DNA from: Hyphomicrobiales bacterium | GTDB taxonomy: Bacteria > Pseudomonadota > Alphaproteobacteria > Rhizobiales > Rhizobiaceae | NCBI GenBank assembly: GCA_900472675.1 | Contig: UCJA01000011.1 | Location: 62,001-126,000, forward strand | Direction of reading: 5' to 3' | Length of the DNA stretch: 64,000 nucleotides | Part shown: in pieces, positions 27,343 to 37,521 of the stretch | Layout of the letters: the number at the start of each line of letters is the position of its first letter | Position numbering within the stretch: position 1 is the first letter of the stretch | The notes under the pieces: generated by a model | What the model saw: only the letters and a program-made list of their open reading frames with translations | Database searches by the model: none | Told to the model about the DNA's origin: nothing | Translations under genes and position numbers: made by a program

Positions 27343-27783
27343 ATGCGCTATCTCCACACCATGGTCCGGGTCAAAGACCTGGATGCCTCGCTGGACTTCT
27401 ACACGACCGCGCTCCGGCTTCAGGAAATCCGTCGCTTCGACAACGAGCAGGGCCGCTACACCCTGGTGTTCCTTGCCGCGAGCGACGATCTTTCCGCCGC
27501 CAAGGAGCACATGGCCCCCTGCGTTGAGCTGACCTACAACTGGGATACGGAAGACTACACGGGCGGGCGCAACTTCGGCCACCTCGCCTATGAAGTCGAC
27601 AACATCTACGAGACCTGCCAGCAGCTGCAGGACAAGGGGATCACCATCAACCGTCCGCCGCGCGAAGGCCGCATGGCCTTCGTCCGTTCGCCGGACGGCA
27701 TTTCGATCGAACTTCTGCAGAAGGGCGAGAACCTTCCGGTTTCCGAACCCTGGGCTTCGGCTCCCAATATCGGCAGCTGGTAA
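27343..27783 (+). CDS. gloA: Lactoylglutathione lyase (glyoxalase I)
   Basis: 146 residues of the vicinal-oxygen-chelate fold. Metal ligands are recognisable: His5 ([10 protein letters not shown]), Glu in CVELTYNWD, His in GHLAYEVD and Glu in ISIELLQ. Converts the methylglyoxal-glutathione hemithioacetal to lactoylglutathione. GGAG precedes the ATG. Confidence 0.93.
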   Translation: MRYLHTMVRVKDLDASLDFYTTALRLQEIRRFDNEQGRYTLVFLAASDDLSAAKEHMAPCVELTYNWDTEDYTGGRNFGHLAYEVDNIYETCQQLQDKGITINRPPREGRMAFVRSPDGISIELLQKGENLPVSEPWASAPNIGSW

Positions 27784-27882
27784 TCAATCTGGGCAGCGAC
27801 GGCATTGCCGCCGCTGCCCAGACAAGAGATGCTGGAGGGAGCGATTCGCGGATACCGCGGATCCAGAGCCAAGGGACATGAC

Positions 27883-28431
27883 GTGCCTGATACCCCCTCC
27901 ACCATCCGCCGCACCTTGTACCGGCTGTCGGTCGCCTGCCTGGTGGCCGGCGTACTGAGCGGCTGCATGACGGCCAAGAAGGCGGAAGATGGCGCAGCGC
28001 CGGGCGACACTGCTGCGGCAGAAACCGAAGGCCTGAAGGCACCGCCGCCGGCAGAGACCGGGAAGGCGGCGTCCGCCAGCCAATACGTCGATCCAATGAT
28101 CACCAAGGAGCCTGGGGCACCGGGGAAGCATCAGGCGAAGACGGCAGCTGCGGGCGCGCCTGCACAACAGGCACCGGCCGCGAACGCCAGTGCCTTTCCG
28201 CCGGCGCCTGCCCAGCCATCGGGCTCGATCGCAGGCCTTGCGACGCAGCCGACCGGCGTTCGTGCCGGCAGTTTCAGCATCTTTTCCGCAGCGCCCGCCC
28301 CCCAGCCGGCCGGAACCCCCTCGCCCGGCACCGGGATCAGCGCAACGACAGGCAGCATGTTTACGCCGCGCCAGCCGCTTCCAGCGGCAGGTTGCACCAC
28401 GGACGCCGCCGGCTTTCCGGTAAACTGCTGA
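27883..28431 (+). CDS. Putative lipoprotein
   Basis: 182 residues. N-terminal signal with lipobox LSGC (Cys29), then a long Ala/Pro/Gly-rich, probably disordered region, and two Cys at the C-terminus (AAGCTTDAAGFPVNC). The GTG at 27883 has AAGGGA six bases upstream, and only this start places the signal peptide at the N-terminus. No family recognised. Confidence 0.75.
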   Translation: MPDTPSTIRRTLYRLSVACLVAGVLSGCMTAKKAEDGAAPGDTAAAETEGLKAPPPAETGKAASASQYVDPMITKEPGAPGKHQAKTAAAGAPAQQAPAANASAFPPAPAQPSGSIAGLATQPTGVRAGSFSIFSAAPAPQPAGTPSPGTGISATTGSMFTPRQPLPAAGCTTDAAGFPVNC

Positions 28432-28507
28432 TATTGCTCCCTTTAAAGCCCGCAATCTGGCGCCAAAAGCGGCGATGAGATTTTTGCGAAAAAGATGGTT
28501 TTGGCGC

Positions 28508-28536
28508 TTGCGGGACCGAAATGTCCTCTCTATAAG
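28508..28536 (+). promoter_or_regulatory. Promoter of first tRNA-Glu
   Basis: TTGCGG, 17-bp spacer, TATAAG; the -10 ends 20 bp before the tRNA. Confidence 0.75.
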
Positions 28537-28556
28537 AGCGCCACAACGAAGCGCAC

Positions 28557-28631
28557 GCGCCCTTCGTCTATCGGTTAGGACACCAGATTTTCATTCTGGG
28601 AAGAGGGGTTCGACTCCCCTAGGGCGTGCCA
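28557..28631 (+). tRNA. tRNA-Glu(TTC), copy 1
   Basis: 75 nt including CCA. Acceptor GCGCCCT / AGGGCGT, anticodon TTC in GATTTTCATTC, T-arm GGGGTTCGACTCCCC. The sequence is identical to copy 2. Confidence 0.95.
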
Positions 28632-28742
28632 CTTCTCTTCTCCCCAAAGCCATGTTTTGATTGCGAATTCGGGCCTGCGCCCAGGCGGCAGCCGATGCGC
28701 AATTATTTGCGCTTGCAACTGTCAAAAAACTGAAATTTACGC

Positions 28743-28771
28743 TTGCGAGATCGGATTGTGGCCCATATAAG
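28743..28771 (+). promoter_or_regulatory. Promoter of second tRNA-Glu
   Basis: TTGCGA, 17-bp spacer, TATAAG, followed by GGGCGCCAC as in copy 1 (GAGCGCCAC). Each copy therefore has its own promoter. Confidence 0.75.
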
Positions 28772-28788
28772 GGCGCCACGGAGCGCAC

Positions 28789-28863
28789 GCGCCCTTCGTC
28801 TATCGGTTAGGACACCAGATTTTCATTCTGGGAAGAGGGGTTCGACTCCCCTAGGGCGTGCCA
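28789..28863 (+). tRNA. tRNA-Glu(TTC), copy 2
   Basis: Identical to the copy 232 bp upstream, including CCA. Confidence 0.95.
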
Positions 28864-28924
28864 CTCCTCCTCTCAATTCCCCCTGCTTATCATGATCGCC
28901 GCCGTCGCCCCTTTCCGGGGCTGT

Positions 28925-30760
28925 TTACGGCGACGGTACGGCGTCGAGAAGCCGGAGCTGCATGCGTCGGTTTCCCTGCCACTGATCGGCGCTCAGGCAG
29001 CCTGCCGCATGGATCTGCATGCCGCGGCTCTTGAGCAGGAAGTTTCCGAGCGGCGTATCGATGGCCCGGAAGGCAATCCCTTCCAGGCGCGAGCCATCCA
29101 GCGATTCGAGCGTGATCTTCACATGTGCCGTGCCCACCTGGCGCGCGTCCTTGAGGCGATGCGCTGGAATGGCAAAGATCGGCTGCGGATGACCGGAGCC
29201 AAAGGGCCCCGCCTGCTCCAGCTGGTCAAAAAGCTCGACGGTCGCGCCGGAGGCGGACAGGGCTCCGTCGATCTTCAGCAGATGATTGGCGACCAAGCCC
29301 GGCACGTTGCGGCCCGCCTCCTCCTCGAAGAAGGCGCGCAGGCGGCCAAGGTTCTGGCGTTCGACGGTGAGGCCCGCTGCCATCGCGTGTCCGCCGCCCT
29401 TCACGAGGAGACCGGCATCCACCGCAGCGCGCACCATGCGCCCCATGTCGAACCCGTTGATGGAGCGGCCTGAGCCGGCACCCTTGCCCGAGGGATCAAA
29501 GGCGATGGCAAAGGCCGGCCGCTTGAATTTCTCCTTGAGGCGCGCCGCGATCAGCCCGACGATGCCGGGGTGCCAGTTGTCGCGCGCGGTCAAGAGCACC
29601 GAGGCGCCTTCACCGTTTCCGTATTCCGCGAGCACCTCGGCCTCCGCCTCGGCCAGCATGGCAGCTTCCATCGCCTGGCGCTCGCGGTTGAGGTCGTCCA
29701 GGCGACCGGCGATTTCCTCGGCCTCGATCGAATCATCGATCGTCAGAAGCCGGCTACCGAGCGCTGCGTCGCCGATCCGTCCGCCGGCATTGATGCGCGG
29801 GCCGATGAGGAAGCCGAGATGATAGGGGCCGACCGGGCCGCCGAGGCCCGCCTTGCGGAACAGTGCCGACAGGCCGGCATTGCCCATGTGGCGCGCCGCC
29901 AGCAGTCCCTTGACAACATAGGCCCGGTTCAGCCCCTTCAGGGGCACCACGTCGCAGATCGTCGCCAGCGCGACAATATCCAGCCAGGCGAGCAGATCGA
30001 GCGAGCGGGCCCTCTGGTCGCCGCGCTGGCGCAGCAGACGCGCGGCTGCGACCAGCACCATGAAGACGACGCCGGCAGCGCAGAGGTGCCCCTGCCCCGA
30101 CAGATCATCCTCGCGGTTGGGATTGACCAGCGCCAGGCATGGCGGCAGGTCGTGGCCGAGTTGGTGGTGGTCGATCACCACCACGTCGACGCCCTCGTCG
30201 CGGGCGGCGGCCAGCGCCTCATGGCTGGTCGATCCGCAGTCGACGGTGACGATCAGCCGGGCGCCGCGGGCAATCAGCTGGCGGATCGCCGTCGGGTTCG
30301 GGCCATAGCCCTCAAAAATCCGGCCCGGAATATAGATTTCCGCTTCCACACCGAAATGGCGCAGGAAGCGGTACATCAGCGCGGAGGACGAAGCGCCGTC
30401 GACGTCATAGTCGCCGAAGATCGCCACCCGTTCGCCGCGGTCTATGGCGAGAGCCAGCCGCTCCACCGCTTTTTCGCAGTCGGTCAGCGTGAAGGGATCC
30501 GGCATCAGCGAGCGCAGGGTGGGATCGAGAAACGCCGGTGCGTCGTCCAGGGTGACGCCGCGGCCTGCCAGCACGCGGGCCACCAGCTCCGGAATACCGT
30601 GAACCTGGGTGATTGCCAGGGCGCGGTTCTGGGCGGCCTGGTCGAGGCGCGAGACCCAGCGCTGCCCGCTCACCGAGTTTTCGACATTCAGGAAGGCGCG
30701 CTGCACCGGGTCGACAGGCGTGGTCGACAGGGGGCCGGCGGAAAGTTCTCGTGTGTTCAT
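28925..30760 (-). CDS. recJ: Single-stranded-DNA-specific exonuclease RecJ
   Basis: 611 residues, normal for RecJ. DHH phosphoesterase core with IFGDYDVDGASSS, VTVDCGSTSHEAL and VVVIDHHQLG, then the DHHA1 domain with KGGGHAMAAGLTV, and the OB-fold. A 5'-3' exonuclease acting in RecF-type recombination and mismatch repair. It lies 75 bp downstream of hom on the same strand. Confidence 0.95.
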   Translation of the reverse strand: MNTRELSAGPLSTTPVDPVQRAFLNVENSVSGQRWVSRLDQAAQNRALAITQVHGIPELVARVLAGRGVTLDDAPAFLDPTLRSLMPDPFTLTDCEKAVERLALAIDRGERVAIFGDYDVDGASSSALMYRFLRHFGVEAEIYIPGRIFEGYGPNPTAIRQLIARGARLIVTVDCGSTSHEALAAARDEGVDVVVIDHHQLGHDLPPCLALVNPNREDDLSGQGHLCAAGVVFMVLVAAARLLRQRGDQRARSLDLLAWLDIVALATICDVVPLKGLNRAYVVKGLLAARHMGNAGLSALFRKAGLGGPVGPYHLGFLIGPRINAGGRIGDAALGSRLLTIDDSIEAEEIAGRLDDLNRERQAMEAAMLAEAEAEVLAEYGNGEGASVLLTARDNWHPGIVGLIAARLKEKFKRPAFAIAFDPSGKGAGSGRSINGFDMGRMVRAAVDAGLLVKGGGHAMAAGLTVERQNLGRLRAFFEEEAGRNVPGLVANHLLKIDGALSASGATVELFDQLEQAGPFGSGHPQPIFAIPAHRLKDARQVGTAHVKITLESLDGSRLEGIAFRAIDTPLGNFLLKSRGMQIHAAGCLSADQWQGNRRMQLRLLDAVPSP

Positions 30761-30835
30761 GCCCTGCTTTTACCGCATGCAGGGCCAAACGGAAACAGGG
30801 CGACGCTATGCATCACCGCCCTGCTCAAAACCCGT

Positions 30836-32155
30836 TCAGAAGGCCTTGGGGCGCTCGATGCGGATGACCTGCGGCTCGCCCACCAGATAGCTCTCCGCCT
30901 TGATGGCATCGACTGCCTTGCGGACGGAATCCTCCATCGTTGCGTGGGTGACGAGGATGATCGTCTTGGCGCTGTCGGCGCTCTCGGGCTTGGCCCGCTG
31001 CACGATCGATTCGAGCGAGATGCCGTTCTCGGCCATGCAGGTGGCAATGCTCGCAAAGACGCCGGTGCGGTCGGCGACCGTCAGGCGGATGAAGTAGCCG
31101 CCTTCGTGGCTCTGCATCTGGGCGCGCTTGTAAGGAACCAGCGATGCCGCGGGCGTGCCGAGGACCGGCACGCGCTGCGCACCCGGACGGCTCTTGGCGA
31201 TATCGGCAATGTCGCCGAGGACAGCGGAGGCGGTCGCATCGCCGCCGGCACCCGGGCCGACCATCAGCAGTTCGCCAAGGATATCCGATTCCACTGCCAC
31301 CGCATTGGTGACGCCATCGACCTGGGCAATCACCGAATCGCGCGGCACCATGGTCGGGTGAACGCGCTGCTCGATGCCGGTCCCTGTGCGCTGAGCAACG
31401 CCCAGAAGCTTGATCCGGTAGCCAAGATCGGCTGCGGCGTGGATATCTTCGATGGTGATGTTGCTGATGCCTTCGAGATAGATCTCGTCGGGCGCAATCT
31501 CGGTGCCGAAGGCAAGCGTCGTCAGGATGGAGAGCTTGTGGGCGGTGTCGTTGCCTTCGATGTCGAAGGTGGGATCGGCTTCTGCGTAGCCGAGGCGCTG
31601 GGCCTCCGCCAGGCAATCGGCAAATGACAGGCCGTCCTTTTCCATCCGCGTCAGGATGTAATTGCAGGTGCCGTTCATGATGCCGTAGACACGCGAGACG
31701 GTGTTGCCTGTCAGCGATTCGCGCAGTGCCTTGATGACGGGGATGCCACCGGCGACAGCTGCTTCGTAGTTCAGGATGACGCTGTTTTCTTCGGCGATGC
31801 GCGCCAGCTTGACACCCGAGGCTGCCAGCAGCGCCTTGTTGGCGGTCACCACGTGCAGGCCGCGGACCAGTGCCGCTTCCACCGAACGGGCCGCAGCGCC
31901 TTCCGCGCCGCCCATCAGCTCCACGAAGACGTCGATATCGGCTTCATTGGCCAGCGCTTCCGGCGTGTCGAACCATGTGGCGCCGGAGATGTCGATGCCG
32001 CGGTCGCGGCTTCTGTCGCGGGCCGTAACGGCCGTGATTTCGATCGGGCGACCACAGGTGGTGGCGAGCGCATCCGCGCGGCTGTGGATGATGCGGACAA
32101 GCGAAGCACCCACAGTGCCAAGACCCGCAATACCGACTTTGAGGGCGTCTGCCAT
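30836..32155 (-). CDS. hom: Homoserine dehydrogenase
   Basis: 439 residues. N-terminal NAD(P)-binding VGIAGLGTVGASLV, central catalytic domain with GIMNGTCNYILTRME and EADPTFDIEGNDTAHKL, and a C-terminal ACT domain (YFIRLTVADRTGVFASIATC) for amino-acid feedback. Makes homoserine for Met and Thr. ATG 32155 has AGGAAG at good spacing; the frame runs 14 codons further upstream. Confidence 0.95.
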   Translation of the reverse strand: MADALKVGIAGLGTVGASLVRIIHSRADALATTCGRPIEITAVTARDRSRDRGIDISGATWFDTPEALANEADIDVFVELMGGAEGAAARSVEAALVRGLHVVTANKALLAASGVKLARIAEENSVILNYEAAVAGGIPVIKALRESLTGNTVSRVYGIMNGTCNYILTRMEKDGLSFADCLAEAQRLGYAEADPTFDIEGNDTAHKLSILTTLAFGTEIAPDEIYLEGISNITIEDIHAAADLGYRIKLLGVAQRTGTGIEQRVHPTMVPRDSVIAQVDGVTNAVAVESDILGELLMVGPGAGGDATASAVLGDIADIAKSRPGAQRVPVLGTPAASLVPYKRAQMQSHEGGYFIRLTVADRTGVFASIATCMAENGISLESIVQRAKPESADSAKTIILVTHATMEDSVRKAVDAIKAESYLVGEPQVIRIERPKAF

Positions 32156-32214
32156 GATATTCTTCCTGGACATTGTGGCGGTGGCCGCACGGACCACCGC
32201 GGGAGGGGGTTCGA

Positions 32215-33435
32215 TCAGCGACGCGTGTTGAGCGAGATCACATTGTGCATCGTATCGTCCGCCGTGGAGAAGAAGCGCTTGATGTTGCGCGCGGCCTGGC
32301 GGATGCGATGCTCGTTCTCGACCAGCGCGAGGCGAATGTAGTCGTCGCCCATCTCGCCAAAGCCGATGCCCGGGGCAACGGCGACATCCGCCTTTTCCAC
32401 CAGCAGCTTGGAGAACTCGAGGCTGCCAAGGTGACGGAATTTTTCCGGGATCTTCGCCCAGGCAAACATGGTGGCGGGCGGTGGCGGAACATCGAAGCCG
32501 GCCTTGGCAAAGCTTTCCACCATGACGTCGCGACGGCGCTTGTAGACGTTGCGGACCTCGGCAATGTCGGAGCCGTCGCCGTTAAGCGCATGGGTGGCCG
32601 CCACCTGAATGGGCGTGAAGGCACCGTAATCGAGATAGGATTTCACGCGCGTCAGCGCCGAGATCAGCCGCTCGTTGCCGACGGCAAAGCCGATGCGCCA
32701 GCCGGGCATGGAGAATGTCTTCGACATCGAGGTGAACTCGACCGCCACATCCATGGCGCCCGGGACCTGCAGGACGGACGGTGGCGGCGCGTTTTCGTCG
32801 AAATAGATCTCGGAATAGGCGAGATCGGAGAGCACGATGAGTTCGTGCTTCTTGGCGAAGGCGATGACGTCCCGGTAGAAATCGAGGCTCGCCACATGCG
32901 CCGTCGGGTTCGACGGGTAGTTGATGATCAGCGCCAGAGGCTTCGGGATCGAATGCTTCACCGCCCGCTCGAGCGGCGCAAAGAAGCTATCGTCCGGCTC
33001 GGCGGACATGGAGCGGATGACGCCGCCCGCCATCAGGAAGCCGAAGGCGTGGATCGGATAGGTCGGGTTCGGGCACAGGATAACGTCACCCGGCGCGGTG
33101 ATGGCCTGCGCCATGTTGGCGAAGCCTTCCTTGGAGCCGAGGGTCGCCACCACCTGCGTTTCCGGGTTTAGCTTCACGCCGAACCGGCGGGCGTAATAGG
33201 CGGCCTGCGCGCGGCGCAGACCGGGAATGCCCTTGGAGGAGGAATAGCGGTGTGTGCGCGGATCCTGGACCACTTCGCACAGCTTGTCGACGATGCCTTG
33301 CGGGGTCGGAAGGTCCGGGTTTCCCATGCCGAGATCGATAATATCCGCGCCGCCCGCTCGCGCGCTCGCCTTCAAACGGTTGACCTGTTCGAACACGTAG
33401 GGCGGCAGACGTCGGACTTTATGAAACTCTTCCAT
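32215..33435 (-). CDS. Class I/II aminotransferase (AlaC / LL-DAP aminotransferase-like)
   Basis: 406-residue fold-type I PLP aminotransferase. N-terminus FHKVRRLPPYVFEQVNRLK, IIDLGMGNPDLPTP, NYPSNPTAHVAS, and the PLP lysine in SMSKTFSMPGWRIGF. These N-terminal features match AlaC-type and DapL-annotated enzymes. Substrate is undecided (alanine/valine or LL-diaminopimelate). It lies 59 bp upstream of hom and is probably cotranscribed. Start ATG 33435; the frame is open to 33471. Confidence 0.88.
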   Translation of the reverse strand: MEEFHKVRRLPPYVFEQVNRLKASARAGGADIIDLGMGNPDLPTPQGIVDKLCEVVQDPRTHRYSSSKGIPGLRRAQAAYYARRFGVKLNPETQVVATLGSKEGFANMAQAITAPGDVILCPNPTYPIHAFGFLMAGGVIRSMSAEPDDSFFAPLERAVKHSIPKPLALIINYPSNPTAHVASLDFYRDVIAFAKKHELIVLSDLAYSEIYFDENAPPPSVLQVPGAMDVAVEFTSMSKTFSMPGWRIGFAVGNERLISALTRVKSYLDYGAFTPIQVAATHALNGDGSDIAEVRNVYKRRRDVMVESFAKAGFDVPPPPATMFAWAKIPEKFRHLGSLEFSKLLVEKADVAVAPGIGFGEMGDDYIRLALVENEHRIRQAARNIKRFFSTADDTMHNVISLNTRR

Positions 33436-33538
33436 GGCTTTTTCCCGGATCAAGAAACGGAGCAGGCGCACGCGGCCCTGCCTGGACAGCTATTCTAGGC
33501 GATTTGCGCTTTGCGGCCAATCGATTCGAAAAGCAAGC

Positions 33539-33949
33539 CTACTGAGCGGCTTCGGCGGCGATATTGGCCTGCGCATCGGTACCGTGGTCGGCCGCGAGCT
33601 TGCGGTAGGCGGTGACGCGACGCTTGTATTCCGCTTCGGAAATCTGGCCGGACTTGCGGGCCCGGGCGAGTGCGGCCATGCGCGGCTCGCTCTTTTCGTA
33701 GTCCGCATCCTCGATCTGCTCGTTGGCGGCGGTCAGGGTGCCGAAGGTCGGATAGGTACCCGTATCACGCCGCGTGAGAGCGCCTGGTGGTGGTGCCGTC
33801 TTCAACTGGCTGATCACGGCGGGCGGCGGCGTATTGGGGATCCCGTCATCGAGCGCGAAGCTCTTGCTGTTGCATCCGGAAAGGCCCGGCAAAGCGGCTA
33901 CAGCCGAAAGAAATGCAAGGCGGCCGAGCCAGTGCCTCAGTGTGATCAT
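33539..33949 (-). CDS. Putative lipoprotein with SHOCT-like C-terminus
   Basis: 136 residues. Signal peptide with lipobox LSGC (Cys26), a Pro-rich linker, and a C-terminal helical RARKSGQISEAEYKRRVTAYRKL, which resembles SHOCT-type short domains. ATG 33949 is chosen because it gives a proper signal peptide; the longer frame puts it inside the protein. Function unknown. Divergent from phaC. Confidence 0.75.
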   Translation of the reverse strand: MITLRHWLGRLAFLSAVAALPGLSGCNSKSFALDDGIPNTPPPAVISQLKTAPPPGALTRRDTGTYPTFGTLTAANEQIEDADYEKSEPRMAALARARKSGQISEAEYKRRVTAYRKLAADHGTDAQANIAAEAAQ

Positions 33950-34071
33950 GTCCCTAACCCAATCTCCGTCGCCCCAGACGTCTACCGGCCTTACCGGTGG
34001 CTGGCACTTGTATTCGCTTTCCGGCACAATGTACAAACGAAAACAACCAACAACCAGTGGAGAGACCGCAC

Positions 34072-35925
34072 GTGGCGGACAAGACCGAGGACAAGGGGGC
34101 GACCGGAGCGGATTTCCCGGGATTCGACCCTAAATCGGTCGAGGCCTATCTGGTGAAGGACCCTCAGGCGCTGGCCGTGAACATGGCCCGCGCGCTGGAG
34201 AGCCTGGGCCAGGCTGCTTCCCTGTGGCTTGCGCCGCGCGAAAAGGGTGCCGCCAGCGATTCTTTCGCCGACCCCATCATCGAAGCCGTGCGGACCCTGT
34301 CGAAGGTTGCCGAGTACTGGATCAGCGAACCGCAGCGCACTTTCGAAGCGCAGACCATGCTGCTTTCCAGCTACATCAACATCTGGACGCGGTCGTTCGC
34401 GCAGCTTGCGGGTCAGCCGGTCGCGCCTGAACCGGAGCCGACAAGCCCGCGCAAGGACCGTCGCTTCACGGACGAGGACTGGACCAGCAACCCGTTCTTC
34501 GCCTTCTTGCGCCAGACCTATCTTGTCACCTGCGCCTGGGCTGAGAAACTGGTCAGCGAGGCTGAGGGGCTGGACCCGGAGACACGCACCAAGGCGATGT
34601 TCTACCTCAAGCAGGTCACCGCTGCGCTTTCGCCCTCCAACTTTGCCTTCACCAACCCGGAGGTCTACCGCCAGACCGTTGCCACTAGCGGCGCCAATCT
34701 GGTGGCCGGCATGCGGATGCTCGCCGAAGACATCCTGGCCGGCGAAGGCCACCTGCGGCTGCGGCACACGGATGCGACGCGCTTTGCCATCGGGCACAAC
34801 ATGGCGCTGACGCCCGGCAAGGTGGTGGCCCGCAACGCGCTTTGCGAGGTGCTGCAGTACGAACCCAGCACGGAGACGGTGCTGAAGCGCCCTCTCCTCA
34901 TCGTGCCGCCGTGGATCAACAAGTTCTACATTCTCGACCTGACGCCGGAGAAGAGCTTCATCAAGTGGTGTGTCGACCAGGGCCACACGGTGTTCGTGAT
35001 CTCCTGGGTGAACCCTGATTCGAGCCACGCCACGAAGGACTGGGAGTCCTACATGGGTGAAGGCATCGATTTCGCGCTGGATACAATCGAGGCGGCAACC
35101 GGCGAGACCGAGGTCAATGCCATCGGTTACTGCGTCGGGGGGACCTTGCTTGCATCGACGCTGGCCTATCATGCGCAAATGAAGAACACGCGGGTCGCTT
35201 CCGCCACTTTCCTGACAGCGCAGGTGGATTTCACCCACGCCGGGGACCTGAAGATCTTTGCGGACGAGGATCAGATCGCGGCGCTGGAAAAACACATGGA
35301 GGCGACCGGCTACCTCGCCAGCGCCAAGATGGCGAGCGTCTTCAACATGCTGCGCGCCTCCGAGCTCATCTGGCCCTATGTGGTGAACAATTATCTCAAG
35401 GGCCGCGAGCCGCCGCCCTTCGACCTGCTCTACTGGAATTCCGACGCCACACGGCTGACGGCCGCCAATCACGCCTATTACCTGCGCAACTGCTACCTGA
35501 ACAACCGGCTGAGCAAGGGCGAGATGATGCTGGCCGGCACGGTCGTCTCCCTGCACGACATCACCCTGCCCGTCTACAATCTCGCCACGCGCGAAGATCA
35601 TATCGCGCCGGCAAAATCCGTGTTTTTCGGTTCGGCGCTGTTCGGCGGAGAGGTGGATTTCGTGCTGTCCGGTTCGGGGCATATCGCCGGGGTGATCAAC
35701 CCACCCGGGCGGGCCAAGTACCAGTTCTGGTCCGGCGCCAAGCCCGAAGGGACATTCGAGGACTGGCTGGCGGAAGCGGAGGAAACAAAGGGCTCCTGGT
35801 GGCCGCACTGGCACGCCTGGATCAGGGCGAAAGCCTCTGACGTTGTGCCGGCCCGCACGCCCGGCAGCGCCTCCCATCCGACGCTTGGCGATGCGCCGGG
35901 TACCTATGTGCTTGTACGCGGCTGA
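34072..35925 (+). CDS. phaC: Class I poly(3-hydroxyalkanoate) synthase
   Basis: 617 residues. Polymerises 3-hydroxybutyryl-CoA into PHB granules. The lipase-like box GYCVGG carries the catalytic Cys; [25 protein letters not shown], Asp in [12 protein letters not shown] and His in [15 protein letters not shown] complete the typical synthase pattern. GTG 34072 follows GGAGAG at 7 nt; the open frame is longer. No phaR or phaE is adjacent. Confidence 0.94.
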   Translation: MADKTEDKGATGADFPGFDPKSVEAYLVKDPQALAVNMARALESLGQAASLWLAPREKGAASDSFADPIIEAVRTLSKVAEYWISEPQRTFEAQTMLLSSYINIWTRSFAQLAGQPVAPEPEPTSPRKDRRFTDEDWTSNPFFAFLRQTYLVTCAWAEKLVSEAEGLDPETRTKAMFYLKQVTAALSPSNFAFTNPEVYRQTVATSGANLVAGMRMLAEDILAGEGHLRLRHTDATRFAIGHNMALTPGKVVARNALCEVLQYEPSTETVLKRPLLIVPPWINKFYILDLTPEKSFIKWCVDQGHTVFVISWVNPDSSHATKDWESYMGEGIDFALDTIEAATGETEVNAIGYCVGGTLLASTLAYHAQMKNTRVASATFLTAQVDFTHAGDLKIFADEDQIAALEKHMEATGYLASAKMASVFNMLRASELIWPYVVNNYLKGREPPPFDLLYWNSDATRLTAANHAYYLRNCYLNNRLSKGEMMLAGTVVSLHDITLPVYNLATREDHIAPAKSVFFGSALFGGEVDFVLSGSGHIAGVINPPGRAKYQFWSGAKPEGTFEDWLAEAEETKGSWWPHWHAWIRAKASDVVPARTPGSASHPTLGDAPGTYVLVRG

Positions 35926-35936
35926 GCCTGGTCGCC

Positions 35937-36656
35937 ATGATGTTTTCCCCTCCGCTGGTGCCGGCGCGCCTCCTGCAGCGCTACAAACGCTTCCTGTTTG
36001 ATGCGGTTCTCGCCGACGGCACGCCGTTTACGGGGTCATGCCCCAACACCGGCTCGATGCACGGGCTGACGGCGCCGGGGTCGAAGATCTGGGTTTCGCT
36101 GCACGACAGCCCGACGCGGAAGTATCGCCATATGTTCGAGATGGTGGAGGTCGCTGGAGAGATGATCGGCATCAATACCGGCCTACCGAACCGGCTGGCG
36201 GAAGAGGCAATCGTCGCGGGCCTGGTCCCGGCGCTCGATGGCTACCGCACGATTCGGCGCGAGCAGCGCTACGGGCGCAATTCGCGGATCGACCTTCTGC
36301 TGCAGGACGGCGACCTGCCACAGGCCTATGTGGAGGTGAAGAACGTCCATTTCAGCCGCAAGGCAGGGTTGGCTGAATTTCCAGACACAGTGACCAAGCG
36401 CGGGGCCAAGCATCTCGAGGAACTGGGCGACATGGCGGAACAGGGTCACCGGGCGGTGATGCTCTATCTGATCCAGCGCCACGACTGCACTTCCATGCGC
36501 ATCTGCGACGATCTCGACCCCGCCTACGCTGCAGCCTTTGTCCGGGCAAGGGCACGGGGCGTGGAGGCCTATGCCCTGCGCTGCCGGGTGACGCCGCAGG
36601 AAATCGCTGCCACCGGACTGGTAGAGATAGACGAACCCGTCCCTGCTGCTTTATGA
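35937..36656 (+). CDS. sfsA: DNA/RNA nuclease SfsA
   Basis: 239 residues with the SfsA signatures [33 protein letters not shown] and [10 protein letters not shown] (a PD-(D/E)XK nuclease-like core). First linked to sugar fermentation in E. coli; biochemical role is still unclear. Eleven bases after phaC and followed by map and radC on the same strand. ATG 35940 is an alternative start. Confidence 0.92.
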   Translation: MMFSPPLVPARLLQRYKRFLFDAVLADGTPFTGSCPNTGSMHGLTAPGSKIWVSLHDSPTRKYRHMFEMVEVAGEMIGINTGLPNRLAEEAIVAGLVPALDGYRTIRREQRYGRNSRIDLLLQDGDLPQAYVEVKNVHFSRKAGLAEFPDTVTKRGAKHLEELGDMAEQGHRAVMLYLIQRHDCTSMRICDDLDPAYAAAFVRARARGVEAYALRCRVTPQEIAATGLVEIDEPVPAAL

Positions 36657-36680
36657 ACGGGTAGTTGCGAGAGAGTGGTG

Positions 36681-37520
36681 ATGGTGAATTATATCGAGGC
36701 GGTCTCCGCCCCCCTGAAAAATACGGGCGCGATCCGGCTTTACGACACGGCGGATGATTTTGCCGGCATGCGCAAGGCTTGCCTGCTGACCGCACGCTGC
36801 CTCGACGAGCTCGCATCCATCGTCCAGCCTGGCATCACGACCGAGGCCATCGACCGCTTCGTGTTCGAGTTCGGGATGGACCACGGTGCGCTGCCCGCCA
36901 CGCTGAACTACCGCGGCTACAAATATTCCGTCTGCACCTCGATCAACCATGTGGTCTGCCATGGCATGCCCGACAACAAACCGCTGCGCGAGGGCGACGT
37001 GGTCAATATCGACGTGACCTATATTCTCGACGGCTGGCATGGCGACAGCAGCCGGATGTACCCGGTCGGCCAGATCAAGCGCGCCGCCGAACGCCTGCTC
37101 GAGGTGACCTACGAATGCCTGCTTCGGGGTATCGCTGCCGTGCGGCCGGGCGCTCGCACCGGTGCGATCGGCGAAGCGATCCAGACCTATGCGGAAGCCG
37201 AACGCTGCTCCGTCGTGCGCGACTTCTGCGGACATGGCGTCGGCCGCCTGTTCCACGATTCGCCCAATATCCTGCATTACGGCCGCGCCGACGAGGGCCC
37301 GGAAATGAAGGAAGGGATGATCTTCACGATCGAGCCGATGATCAACCTCGGCAAGCCGCATGTGAAGGTGCTCTCCGACGGGTGGACAGCGGTCACCCGC
37401 GATCGCTCGCTCTCGGCACAGTACGAGCATGCCGTCGGCGTGACGGCGACCGGTTGCGAGGTCTTCACGCTTTCGCCCGCTGGCCTCGACCGGCCAGGCC
37501 TAGCTGCTTTGCCGAGGTGA
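36681..37520 (+). CDS. map: Methionine aminopeptidase, type I
   Basis: 279 residues, M24A family. Metal ligands visible: Asp in [12 protein letters not shown], Asp in HGDSSRM, His in [13 protein letters not shown], Glu in IFTIEPMIN and Glu in QYEHAVGVT. Removes the initiator Met from nascent proteins. ATG 36681 has GAGAG upstream; GTG codons at 36675 and 36678 are in frame. One base separates its stop from radC. Confidence 0.94.
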   Translation: MVNYIEAVSAPLKNTGAIRLYDTADDFAGMRKACLLTARCLDELASIVQPGITTEAIDRFVFEFGMDHGALPATLNYRGYKYSVCTSINHVVCHGMPDNKPLREGDVVNIDVTYILDGWHGDSSRMYPVGQIKRAAERLLEVTYECLLRGIAAVRPGARTGAIGEAIQTYAEAERCSVVRDFCGHGVGRLFHDSPNILHYGRADEGPEMKEGMIFTIEPMINLGKPHVKVLSDGWTAVTRDRSLSAQYEHAVGVTATGCEVFTLSPAGLDRPGLAALPR

Positions 37521-37521
37521 G

